A DNA stretch of 37,620 bases, taken from NCBI GenBank assembly GCA_003233345.1, contig QILK01000143.1, positions 1 to 37,620 of the forward strand, in the 5' to 3' direction. The notes under the pieces were generated by a model. It worked only from the letters and a program-made list of their open reading frames with translations, did no database searches and had not been told where the DNA came from. Shown piece by piece: positions 20,105-29,477 of the stretch (positions within the stretch are counted from its first letter, which is position 1; each line of letters starts with the position of its first letter). The position numbers were made by a program, and so were the translations under genes. Source of the DNA: Gammaproteobacteria bacterium (GTDB taxonomy: Bacteria > Pseudomonadota > Gammaproteobacteria > SZUA-21).

Positions 20105-20947
20105 ATGGAAGACAGAATAAGTGCAGATAAGGATGTATTACTCCGGGGTTTCAAAATGGCAAAACAAGCCAAGCTAAAATTTAGAGTCGGCTCAGCTTGC
20201 ATTACCGGATGTCGTGAGTCGCAGCAAGATAGTTACCGGTTTTCCCCACTAAACGGTGCCAGAGGCAATGAATCTGCCAATCAATGTGAAGAATTAGTCG
20301 CGGTTGTCGCCGATGGTGTTGGTGGCGCTGTTTCCGGTGATGTCGCCAGTCAATTGGCAGTAGACAACTTTATTCAGGTGATTACCCAAAAATTTTCCAA
20401 ACCGACCGCTGAAACCAGTCTTGCCGATGCGCTTGATACTAGTAACCAGTCTATCAAGACGGCCATAAGTGAAAACGGGCAGTTTGCCGGAATGGCAACG
20501 ACGTTGGTTGCTGCCATCGTTGGTGCCAGTGGACTGATATGGGTCAGTGTCGGTGATAGCCATTTATATATAATACGCAATAAAAAACTTAAAAAATTAA
20601 ACCAGGATCATAGTTTAGGTGCATTGGTAGACAAGCAATATGAACTTGGGCAAATCAGTCGGCAGGAACGTGATAATACCCTTTACCGCAATGTGATTCT
20701 TAGTTGTTTGTCGGGTGAAAAAATTGAATTAATTGATATGCATGCCAATGATTTTAAATTGCGGAAAAAGGACAGGCTGGTCCTCGCTAGCGACGGCTTG
20801 GATACCTTGACTATTAAGGAAATTCAGGATGTCAGTGTAAAAAACAAGGATAGTCAATCGTGTGCTGACGACTTGTTAAAACGGGTAGAAAGCAAATCAA
20901 AGCCTCACCAGGACAACGCGACTGTACTCGTTATCGACTGCAAATAA
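20105..20947 (+). CDS. PP2C-family Ser/Thr protein phosphatase
   Basis: 280 aa: SRQQDSYRF-type motif (CRESQQDSYRFSPL), VAVVADGVGGAVSGDVAS, GMATTLVAAIVGASGLIWVSVGDSHLYIIR, DRLVLASDGLDTLT, HQDNATVLVIDC. Confidence 0.92.
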   Translation: MEDRISADKDVLLRGFKMAKQAKLKFRVGSACITGCRESQQDSYRFSPLNGARGNESANQCEELVAVVADGVGGAVSGDVASQLAVDNFIQVITQKFSKPTAETSLADALDTSNQSIKTAISENGQFAGMATTLVAAIVGASGLIWVSVGDSHLYIIRNKKLKKLNQDHSLGALVDKQYELGQISRQERDNTLYRNVILSCLSGEKIELIDMHANDFKLRKKDRLVLASDGLDTLTIKEIQDVSVKNKDSQSCADDLLKRVESKSKPHQDNATVLVIDCK

Positions 20948-21035
20948 GGCCATTTTTTTAGGTTAAAGTCACGTAGAATCCACCTCGAATTCCCGTCGCC
21001 AAACCCTGCCTTTGAAACAAAGCTGTGTTAAGATA

Positions 21036-22391
21036 ATGGCTGTGAGAATTAGCCTAATAAAATCAATAGCATTAGTATCAATCTCCAGTTTATTCTTTGG
21101 CGTTGTTAAGGCGGCATCGTTTAAATGGGATATCGCTGATTCTGGTGTATTACGCATAGTCACCGAAGGCTCTAACCAGGGTCTGATATCCGGGACAGGT
21201 ATTCTTGTCAATAAAAAGGGTTACGTTATTACTAATTATCACGTTGTTGGATCCTATATTGAGAATCCGACTAACAATTCGTATGTGCTTGACGGTGGTC
21301 GTGGTAAGCAGTATCGCAAAAGGTATCAGTTGAAATGGTATTCCCGTGAATATGATATTGCCATTATAAAAGTTGAAGGGCTTGATACAAAAAGATTTCC
21401 GCTAGCCTTCGCCAATAGTGAAAGTCGCTACGTTAATAAAGGCATAGAGGTGTTTAGCCTGGGATTTCCCGGTGCATCTGACGTCGGTGGTATTCAACTC
21501 GAGCCGGTACTTAAGAACGGCATCATCTCGGTACGGCGACGATTTTCGTTACGCAAAGGTGCCAAGCCGATACGGATGTTCGAACACAATGCCACGATTA
21601 ACTCAGGGAATAGTGGTAGTCCGTTACTCGACAGCTGTGGCCGTGTTATTGGTATGAACCAGTCAAAAGCGCGCAGCAAGCTCGTGAGTACGCAAAGCCG
21701 GGTAAATATCGCCGAAGGCACGTTTTGGTCGATACGTTCGAATGTACTGATGTTAGCGTTAAAGAGCCAAAAAATAACGTTTAGTCTGGATAAAAATCGC
21801 TGCACTTCATCGGGTCTGGTCGCTGACTCGGGGAACGACAGTTATCAGGTCTGGCCGTTTGTTATTTTGTTTATTGGTTTGTCTTTATCGTTTATGTTTT
21901 TGTTGATTCTGTTAAAAAGAATGAAATCCCAGCATCCGGCTGAAGGGGTGTCTGAGTATGTTAAACGTGAGATAAGTCAATTTCTTAAAAACAGAAGTTC
22001 TAAACGGGTGTCGAAAAAAATATACAGTTCGCGTGAAGATATTACTATGGTGAATCGACAAGGTATTTCAGCGTACGGTATTTTAATAAGTTGTGAAAGT
22101 GATGATGATACTCAGGGTATCGAAATACGCTTGCGGCCGTTGCTGGTTGGGCGAAGCAAAAGTGCTGATATCAAACTTAAAGATGAGCGGGTTGGCAGGA
22201 AACACGCGTATATTGGTTGGGATTTGACGGATCAGAAATTTTATATCCGTGATTTGGGTTCAGTTAATGGTACTTGGATTGCGACGGGTAAAAAACTGGC
22301 GGTTAATAAAAGAATCTATATTAATCCCGGTGAGAAATTTTGCTTTGCCGACCAGTCGCTTATGTTTTATATTAAAAAAGGCAATATGTAA
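21036..22391 (+). CDS. Membrane-anchored trypsin-like serine protease with C-terminal FHA domain
   Basis: Start set at ATG 21036 (signal peptide MAVRISLIKSIALVSISSLFFGVVKA). Triad motifs ITNYHVVG, YDIAIIKVEG, NSGNSGSPLLD; TM VWPFVILFIGLSLSFMFLLILL; FHA LLVGRSKSADIKLKDERVGRKHAYIGWD...YIRDLGSVNGTWIATGKKL. Confidence 0.92.
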   Translation: MAVRISLIKSIALVSISSLFFGVVKAASFKWDIADSGVLRIVTEGSNQGLISGTGILVNKKGYVITNYHVVGSYIENPTNNSYVLDGGRGKQYRKRYQLKWYSREYDIAIIKVEGLDTKRFPLAFANSESRYVNKGIEVFSLGFPGASDVGGIQLEPVLKNGIISVRRRFSLRKGAKPIRMFEHNATINSGNSGSPLLDSCGRVIGMNQSKARSKLVSTQSRVNIAEGTFWSIRSNVLMLALKSQKITFSLDKNRCTSSGLVADSGNDSYQVWPFVILFIGLSLSFMFLLILLKRMKSQHPAEGVSEYVKREISQFLKNRSSKRVSKKIYSSREDITMVNRQGISAYGILISCESDDDTQGIEIRLRPLLVGRSKSADIKLKDERVGRKHAYIGWDLTDQKFYIRDLGSVNGTWIATGKKLAVNKRIYINPGEKFCFADQSLMFYIKKGNM

Positions 22392-22396
22392 TAGAT

Positions 22397-22848
22397 CATT
22401 GAATTGCCAGCCATAGGTACTGTAGCCCGGACTTCGCGAAGCGAACGCCGAGATAAATCAACTTAGAATCATTATGCTTCTAAACAGCGCCCCTCTTATA
22501 ACCGCCAGCCACAAGATTTTTTCCAGGCCAACAACGTGCCGTCGTAACTGTCCTGGAAAAAACTTCTGACTGGCGGTTGAGGGGCTCCCATTGAATTGCC
22601 AGCCATAGGTTATGTAGCCCGGACTTCGCGAAGCGAACGCCGGGATAAATCAACTTAGAATCGTTATGCTTCTAAACAGCGCCCCTCTTATAACCGCCAG
22701 TCACAAGATTTTTTCCAGGCCAACAACGTGCCGTCGTAACTGTCCTGGAAAAAACTTCTGACTGGCGGTTGAGGGGCTTCCATTGAATTGCCAGTTATAG
22801 GTTATGTAGCCCGGACTTCGCGAAGCGAACGCCGGGGTAAATCAACTT
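22397..22848. repeat. 192-bp tandem direct repeat, two full copies plus a partial third
   Basis: CATTGAATTGCCAG starts at 22397, 22589 and 22781 (period exactly 192). Units are nearly identical; the third ends near CGCCGGGGTAAATCAACTTT. Confidence 0.95.
22490..22584. repeat. Long imperfect hairpin in repeat unit 1 (again at 22682-22776)
   Basis: CCCCTCttatAACCGCCAGcCAcAAGaTTTTTTCCAGG ... CCTGGAAAAAACTTCTGACTGGCGGTTGAGGGG; arms of about 33-38 nt with small bulges and a loop of about 24 nt. Confidence 0.9.
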
Positions 22849-22978
22849 TCAAAAATCAAATTCACATAGCCCTTCCAAGAACCGAGATTATAACTGCCTC
22901 CAAAACTCCTGGTGGCGAATTAGAAGGCCATTTACTAAAATAACTGTCATTGTGCTTTAATTCCACCAATCCAATTCC

Positions 22979-23007
22979 TTGACACACCGACAAGCTTCCA
23001 GTAAATT
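22979..23007 (+). promoter_or_regulatory. Promoter of tRNA-Ala
   Basis: TTGACA - 17 nt - TAAATT, ending 22 nt before the tRNA. Confidence 0.75.
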
Positions 23008-23029
23008 CTCACTTCCGCAAAACATCTGT

Positions 23030-23105
<76 letters not shown>

Positions 23106-23266
23106 ATTAAATCAATGACTTATCTTAAAAAAATTCTAACAAAGCGTTAACAAAATTAGTAAAACAATGTTTGGGTACACCTCTAAATCGTTAAAATAGT
23201 TTACCTCTGCGACGAATGACAGTGGGGCGTAATATCAATTTAGAGTAAAACTCATAAAGGATTCTT

Positions 23267-24055
23267 TTGAATAAACAAAAAACGAACTCAACAGCATACC
23301 AACCATATATTATGGGGTTGGTTTACGGAGTTGCTATTTTGCTATTGTTTATAGCTTACGGACTATTTATTGAGCAGTTGTTAGTGGAAAATAATTTATA
23401 TGATACGGTAGTTGGTATTGTAAAATTATCTGCCCCATTTATAGGTACTTTTCTTGGAGCGTATTACGCGTTTAAATTTAATACAAAAATAACGCAGAAT
23501 GAAAAAAGAAGAAATAATATAGATGCAGTAAATCAAGCCATACTTGTTCTTGTTGGTCAATATAGTCAAATAATTAATATAGAAAATCAAAGTATTAAAC
23601 CGGCTATACGGGAAGGCAACACTTGGTATACTATTCAGCCTGCATATCAATTTAAAAGGGTGCTGGAAGGAAGTAATTTTACTGCTTTGAGTTTTTTGAT
23701 AGCTTCACATGGACTAGTAGTTCAAAAACTAGCAAGAGAAGAAGATACCTACGTTACGATATGTGAGTTGATGCAGTTAAGGTTTAACGCATTTGAAAAT
23801 GAAGTGCATCCAGCACTGATGGCAGCTGAATATAAAACTGGTTCTGAAGCACCTATAGATGAGATTGCCGGTTTTTTACGGCCAACAACACTTGCCAAAC
23901 TCAAGTTTTCTGCTGAGTCTATTGTAGACTTGATGGCAAAGTCTAAAATTGGAATACGATTAGTTTATCAAGAGTTATGTGACGCATTGTTAGATGTTTA
24001 TCCCGATGCGAATCCGCTACAGATCGATTTTGATCTAGAAGTGCCTGATCCTTAG
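23267..24055 (+). CDS. Hypothetical membrane protein (two N-terminal TM helices, cytoplasmic domain)
   Basis: 262 aa; hydrophobic segments YIMGLVYGVAILLLFIAYGLFI and VVGIVKLSAPFIGTFLGAYYAF followed by a soluble region. Confidence 0.7.
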   Translation: MNKQKTNSTAYQPYIMGLVYGVAILLLFIAYGLFIEQLLVENNLYDTVVGIVKLSAPFIGTFLGAYYAFKFNTKITQNEKRRNNIDAVNQAILVLVGQYSQIINIENQSIKPAIREGNTWYTIQPAYQFKRVLEGSNFTALSFLIASHGLVVQKLAREEDTYVTICELMQLRFNAFENEVHPALMAAEYKTGSEAPIDEIAGFLRPTTLAKLKFSAESIVDLMAKSKIGIRLVYQELCDALLDVYPDANPLQIDFDLEVPDP

Positions 24056-24418
24056 GAGAGATACTTTTCTGATGATAGGGTTAAGTATTAACTTTTTTAA
24101 TAAAAATGGTGTAGAAATTAATGCCGCACATATCGTTTAATGCTATTTCATTCGAATGTCGTATATCTCTTGAAGATGGAAACATGACAGATAGGATTGT
24201 TATTCATAGAAGGTTAGAAGACGATCCCCTTATTTAAGTTCACTTGCGTTTGTGTACTATCAATGTGAGTACTATTAGGAAATATCAGATTTTATCTTGC
24301 CCCCTTCGGGAAAATAATGGTTGTAATATCTTTTATTTTCCGCTCTAATTGCGCTCAGGCCACTGACCTATGGCTGTCAACTATTACCTAACAGGGATGA
24401 ATTCTGTGGAGGGTAATT

Positions 24419-24646
24419 ATGAAAAAACTACTTTTCTTGCTAGTGTTTATTTCACCTATTTTAATCGCGGACCAATTTGTAAATGGCTATTACCGGAGCA
24501 ATGGTACTTATGTGAAGGGTCATTATCGAAGTAGCCCTAATAGTACAACTCGAGATAACTGGTCTACCAAGGGAAATTATAATCCTTACACTGGTAAACA
24601 GGGAACCAGGAACCCATATAACGAACGTCGTCGAAATTCTTGGTAG
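24419..24646 (+). CDS. Small secreted protein with repeated aromatic/Gly motif
   Basis: 75 aa: signal peptide MKKLLFLLVFISPILIA then QFVNGYYRSNGTYVKGHYRSSPNSTTRDNWSTKGNYNPYTGKQGTRNPYNE; strong upstream GGAGGGTAATT. Confidence 0.75.
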   Translation: MKKLLFLLVFISPILIADQFVNGYYRSNGTYVKGHYRSSPNSTTRDNWSTKGNYNPYTGKQGTRNPYNERRRNSW

Positions 24647-24768
24647 TTAACAAAGTCCCTAACTGGAGTTTTTTGTTTAGATAGCTGGGGTGGGCCAGGG
24701 TATTCTCAAGCTCGACTGCGTTTTTCTTTTCCTCTATTCACGGATGGATCTGATTTTAGGAGATCAGT

Positions 24769-25356
24769 ATGAAATATTTACTACTACTAATGCCTCTAAT
24801 AAGTGGGTGCGTCACCACCTCAGTGCGGTCATTTAGTGATAATGCGTATAAGGGACATCAAATCAAAAAAGTTGTGGTAAATGGCGGTAAATCGAGATTT
24901 GGACAACAGCTAGAAACTAGGATAGTTAAAAAAGTATCGCCAAGCACAATATCAAATTCTTATTTTAGTGAATTTCCACCAACAAGAACTTATGACGGAG
25001 ATCAAGTACAACAAACATTGTTAAACAAAGGCTATGATAGCATGTTGGTCATTGAGTTTAAGGGTGGAAATAAAAATACAAAATATGCCGGTACTTTTAA
25101 CTCTGGAAGTGCTTCGTGGTATGGTAGCGGCGGTTATGGGAGTGTATATGGAAGTGGTATGTCAATTCCTATGTATACCACAACTGCAAATATTACTATT
25201 ACAGCAACATTATTTGATTTGCGTACTAGAAAAAAAATGTGGGTAGGTAATTTTAATACTAATGCAAAAGATTTTTCAGCGAATATCCCTGCTATGGCTG
25301 AAAACGCGTCAAATACAATTATAAAAGACCTGAAAACTAAAGGGCATATTAGGTGA
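24769..25356 (+). CDS. Putative lipoprotein
   Basis: 195 aa; lipobox-like LLLLMPLISGC, then a region with a CsgG/DUF4136-like flavour (TITATLFDLRTRKKMWVGNFNTNA); Shine-Dalgarno AGGAGA upstream. Confidence 0.7.
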   Translation: MKYLLLLMPLISGCVTTSVRSFSDNAYKGHQIKKVVVNGGKSRFGQQLETRIVKKVSPSTISNSYFSEFPPTRTYDGDQVQQTLLNKGYDSMLVIEFKGGNKNTKYAGTFNSGSASWYGSGGYGSVYGSGMSIPMYTTTANITITATLFDLRTRKKMWVGNFNTNAKDFSANIPAMAENASNTIIKDLKTKGHIR

Positions 25357-25494
25357 CCAAAATAATTATGTCATTACATTATTACCGAAAATGTGTACTT
25401 AGGAAGATTAGTGACGAACATGAAAATTCACAAAAATTAATATTCTTATCATCCTGTTATAGGGTTGAAATTTAATAGTAACTTATCCATAGTG

Positions 25495-26049
25495 TCACCA
25501 ATTATTATTTTTTTCGGCAGCTTTAACGCACTTTGCGATTTTCAATGACACGGCTTCCAATGTCGCTTTGACTTTCTTGTGACCGCCGCCAAAACTAGTA
25601 TGGACTTTCCGATATCCGCTAGTCGGCATATTCCCTGTTCTTCTTTGAACTTGTTTTATGCCGGAGTGCCTGATTCGGAATCGCCCTGGCTTAGCTAAGA
25701 AGGTTATTTTCGATTTAGCGCTATGGGATAGCAATGTACTGGTAAAGTCTACTCGGTTATTCGCAACAACCAAGCCGCTGTTTAAGTCAGTATTTATAAT
25801 AACATTTCCGCCTTGAATATGTGATGAAGTGTCCCTAGCGTTCCGAAACATAATGTTTCCAGATGAAACTTTAACCCCTTCATTGCTGACTATTTGTGTA
25901 ATACAATTTTTACCTTTTAACGTTATTTGCTGGGTTGATCCAGGGGTTTTGTAGGTTTGACTTTCTATTTTTTCTAAATAGCTCCAAGCGTTTGCGTTAC
26001 TAGAAAAAATAATAAATAGTATAAATATATATCCTATGTTAGTTCTCAT
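25495..26049 (-). CDS. Hypothetical secreted protein
   Basis: Signal peptide MRTNIGYIFILFIIFSSNANA if started at the internal Met (about 26049); the track start at 26106 adds an unlikely N-terminus. Confidence 0.6.
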   Translation of the reverse strand: MRTNIGYIFILFIIFSSNANAWSYLEKIESQTYKTPGSTQQITLKGKNCITQIVSNEGVKVSSGNIMFRNARDTSSHIQGGNVIINTDLNSGLVVANNRVDFTSTLLSHSAKSKITFLAKPGRFRIRHSGIKQVQRRTGNMPTSGYRKVHTSFGGGHKKVKATLEAVSLKIAKCVKAAEKNNNW

Positions 26050-26549
26050 ATGCCCACCATGTAGATTTTCAGTGAAGAAGTCGAATTCTTCGTAATATCC
26101 TAGCAAACATCGACGTTTTTACAAATTTCTTTGTTGAAAAACCACTTCAAGGACAATATTATTGATTTTCTCGAAAAATTTAATGGCGGGTTAGAGAAAG
26201 CTATATATCAGATTCTTGTCTAGGCAATCATATCAAGTTATTCATGTAGGCCGCTAATAGTATTTAGACAGATAATACCGATATATTAATACAAATTTCA
26301 GTTTGCAATGTTATTTGATAAGTGATCAAAATGGTGAATATCTAGTTGGTAGCTTGGATGATGATATATTCTACTAGATAATCGTCTGGTCTTGCAGTCA
26401 CGCCTGAAAATTTTTATTGGGTTTAGAAAATCATATAGTCAAGAGGGGCGAGAGAAAAATAAAAAGGGTGCGTACAAATTTATAACTTACGCGGGGAAGG
26501 GCGTAGAGAAAAGGTCTGTGGCTAAGAGTAGGTTTCAGGGTGTCCCTGT

Positions 26550-26705
26550 ACTTTCGAATGTCGCGAGGGTGTTTGAGATTATGAAAAGGATATATTTCTT
26601 GATCCAATAAGTATCAGATTTGCCGATTTTTTTACGATAGTGTATAACACGAATTTTTTGCATCACTTGGTCAAGTAGCTTAGGTTTTGTATTGCCGTGT
26701 TTCAT
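26550..26705 (-). pseudogene. Fragment of integron-type (IntI-like) tyrosine recombinase, N-terminal SAM-like region only
   Basis: MKHGNTKPKLLDQVMQKIRVIHYRKKIGKSDTYWIKKYILF then, after a 1-nt frame change at CTTTTCAT, FHNLKHPRDI: the pattern PKLLDQVR..IR..HYS.RTE..Y..WIK.FI.FHNKRHP.(D/E)M of integron integrases. No catalytic domain follows. Confidence 0.72.
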
Positions 26706-26818
26706 CTTAATAATTCGCGTAATAAAGTAATCCATTGAAGATAAGAATTATCCATTATTATTGTCGTTCACATAGAGTTATGTCAATATGTTGGGAGAAG
26801 GTTATTTAGTGGAAGAAT

Positions 26819-27298
26819 ATGGAAAAAGTAGTGAAAATACGTTCTGGTTTTAAGTGCATTGAACATAGTTCTATTCACGAAGCAATCAATTTAGCAAAAA
26901 TCATAAGTGATCCGCGGAAGTCTGAATGTGGACTCATCAATAAACAGGTGGTTACGGGATATCAATTTGACGGAATATTTCTCGTCATTAGCTTTGAAAA
27001 TAATTTGCATTTGACTGTTTCGCCTAGTGAAGATCGAATTAAATGGAATGTTGTTACAGAAAAACCGAATATTGGTACAGTTCCACTGGAAAAGGTTTAT
27101 TTCGAGTTGTCAAGCGGTGTGAAGTTTTTATGGAATTGGCAATCGATACTAAATAATTTTGTAGGCAAACAAATAATTATTGCACCAAGTGACCAATATT
27201 TGTTTATATATAGGAAGGATGGGATTGAGTTTATGTTTAGTTATTATGTAAATACAGAAAACTCTGATGACCAGTATTTATCAATTAGCGAGGCTTAG
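26819..27298 (+). CDS. Hypothetical protein
   Basis: 159 aa ORF with plausible composition; no family recognised. Confidence 0.55.
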   Translation: MEKVVKIRSGFKCIEHSSIHEAINLAKIISDPRKSECGLINKQVVTGYQFDGIFLVISFENNLHLTVSPSEDRIKWNVVTEKPNIGTVPLEKVYFELSSGVKFLWNWQSILNNFVGKQIIIAPSDQYLFIYRKDGIEFMFSYYVNTENSDDQYLSISEA

Positions 27299-27361
27299 CA
27301 TGTTAGCATCGTACCGATTTTAAATCGGATATAGTGGCAGGTCTTGAATATTCTTTATCAT

Positions 27362-27592
27362 TCATTTCTTGATTTGTGCCATACCTTTAACGAGGCAACT
27401 AATCCAATGCTGATTAGCTTGTTCAAAAGTTTTATATCGATAAACGCCTTTTGGGAAATAAGTTGTTCCACCCGTTGGCAGAGAATGTAGAGCATCATTT
27501 ACTTCACATCCCCGTCGTAATAGTTCTCCGGAAGATGTTATTGATATTTCGGGTAATTTTCGATTACCAACGTGTTTTCTGTTTTTGTTCAT
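27362..27592 (-). CDS. Small hypothetical protein
   Basis: 76 aa: FPKGVYRYKTFEQANQHWISCLVKGMAQIKK; resembles small accessory proteins with a 'PKGVYRFKTHEEAN' tail; weak evidence. Confidence 0.5.
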   Translation of the reverse strand: MNKNRKHVGNRKLPEISITSSGELLRRGCEVNDALHSLPTGGTTYFPKGVYRYKTFEQANQHWISCLVKGMAQIKK

Positions 27593-28536
27593 TATACACC
27601 AAATTTAATAAGAGATTGATTTAACTGAATTATAATATACGTATGTGGTATTTTCCAGAAAATACTAAGTAAAGCTAGCGGGAACACACAAGTATAGAGA
27701 ATAATTAGTGCGGCCAGCGAGCGGCGGTGACACCCGCAAGTTAGAAATAATAAAATTGAATTTCCCCCTTAAACTGACGATAACAAGCCGTTTTTTGAGG
27801 ACATAATTAAACTTTCAACATAAAGTTTGGGTGTATTTTAAACATAAAGAAGTGGCTGTCCTTCGGTTTTCTAAACTGGTTTTTACGGGCCTGTAAGCTT
27901 GGCGACAATGCTGGATGTCACCATAGTGGAAATGGTTATGAATATGGTAAATCTGGTGCCAGAAAAGACATCAATAGCGCTAAAAAATATATACGATCGC
28001 AGCAAAAAGGGGTTATATGCAATCCCAGTACAATCTTGGGACTTTGTATTCGAATAAGTATTTTCATAATAATATTGAAGGTCTTAAATAGATGTTGTTA
28101 GCCGAAAATACCGCTAGGCGCTGTTCCAGAAAACCTTTATGTCAATGGGTACTAAAAGATCCCCCTGATCACCGAGCAAAGTTAATGGGGCGCATGGGCA
28201 GGAGCGAAATTGAGGAATCCAAGAGGCGGGCAGGTTTCGTGACGGGATCGATATATTAGCGATAATTTAATCGATGTGGTAGTTCAGGACATCAGCGCAT
28301 TTTAAGTCGAAGCAGGTCGCAATGTAACAAATAAGTCACACTATCTGAGTAAATTTTTTGAATGGGAAAACCTGTTGTTTACAATTAGCGTTAGCTGGGT
28401 GTCAAGTATTTATCGCAATTCTTTATAGTGTAATAAACACTTGAAAGCAGACAGATGGGGAGAGTATCATCGAGGTGAAGTGAATTGTTTAAAGAAAATA
28501 AAGAACAGTATCATTTAGAAATGGGGTTAAGGAAAT

Positions 28537-29103
28537 ATGAGCAATAATGAAGAAATAGCTTATGGACCTTTGGCTGAGCTTGTCGGAGTGTGGGTTGGCG
28601 ATAAAGGTATTGATGTTGCGCCTGAGCCGGATGGTGAAGAGAATAATCCCTACTACGAAACCATCACCTTTACGGCTATTGGTGATGTGACTAATGCAGA
28701 ATCACAAGTATTAGCCGCTGTTCATTATCGCCAAATCGTGCAACGAAAATCGAACGACAAAATATTTCATGACGAAACCGGGTATTGGATGTGGGATGCA
28801 GGCAAAAGTATTATTATGCATTCTCTGACAATACCTCGCGCGGTATGTGTGCTTGCCGGTGGTGCCTATTCCGAGAATAAAAACCCAGCGGGTAGAAAAC
28901 TATTAGAAGTTTCCGCCAGCCTTGATGATGAAAATTGGAGGATTATTCAGTCACCTTTTATGCAAAAAAACGCAAAAACCAGAGAGTTTTATCATCGAAT
29001 TACAGTGGGCGATGGCGTGCTCTCTTATGTGGAAACGACCATGGTAGAAATATATGAGAAAATTTTTGAGCATACTGATCAGAACGAATTATCGCGGCAG
29101 TAA
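28537..29103 (+). CDS. Nitrobindin/THAP4-like heme-binding beta-barrel family protein
   Basis: 188 aa: YGPLAELVGVWVGDKGIDVAPEPDGEENNPYYETITFTAIGDVTN...VHYRQIVQRKSNDKIFHDETGYWMWD; SD AAGGAAAT. Confidence 0.7.
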   Translation: MSNNEEIAYGPLAELVGVWVGDKGIDVAPEPDGEENNPYYETITFTAIGDVTNAESQVLAAVHYRQIVQRKSNDKIFHDETGYWMWDAGKSIIMHSLTIPRAVCVLAGGAYSENKNPAGRKLLEVSASLDDENWRIIQSPFMQKNAKTREFYHRITVGDGVLSYVETTMVEIYEKIFEHTDQNELSRQ

Positions 29104-29152
29104 TCGCAAAAGTATTCAAGTTTTTCTAGCGCTGAATTAATAGGGAGAATAA

Positions 29153-29347
29153 ATGGCATATTTATATTTAGCGATAGCCATTATCTGTGAAGTTGTAGCA
29201 ACAAGTGCATTAAAGGCGTCGGCAGAATTTACCAAATTATTTCCAGGTATCATCGTGGCACTAGGATTTGGTTTTTCGCTGAATTTCATTGGCATTACAT
29301 TAAGATCTATTCCATTAGGTGTGTTTTCAAAAACGATTAATCATTAA
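29153..29347 (+). pseudogene. Truncated SMR-family (EmrE/QacE-like) multidrug efflux gene
   Basis: MAYLYLAIAIICEVVATSALKASAEFTKLFPGIIVALGFGFSLNFIGITLRSIPLGV matches the SMR N-terminal half; the expected AYAIWSG and following helices are replaced by FSKTINH*. Confidence 0.8.
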
Positions 29348-29477
29348 ATCCAAATAATTTCTTGGGATACTGATCAGTGTCTCCGATCCCTGAGTTGAGC
29401 GAGTACTCCGGCGTTCACTGGTGGTAAGAATAGGGGCGTTGACCAAAAAACATGAATAATAAGCATCAGATTTTTAT

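Noticed and set aside
22490-22776. Hairpins as integron attC sites
   Set aside because: Bulged palindromes are attC-like in form, but the outer boxes do not fit RYYYAAC/GTTRRRY and no gene lies between the copies; the 192-bp unit is better described as a repeat of unknown type.
22397-22848. CRISPR-like array
   Set aside because: The repeat is 192 bp and contiguous with no variable spacers, and no cas genes are present.
23125-23160. TCTAACAAAGCGTTAACAAAATTAG after tRNA-Ala as an attC/att site
   Set aside because: TAACAAA-like words only; no arm pairing and no second copy seen.
26392-26610. + strand ORF 26392..26610
   Set aside because: Overlaps the integrase fragment antisense, no recognisable family, biased composition; likely spurious.
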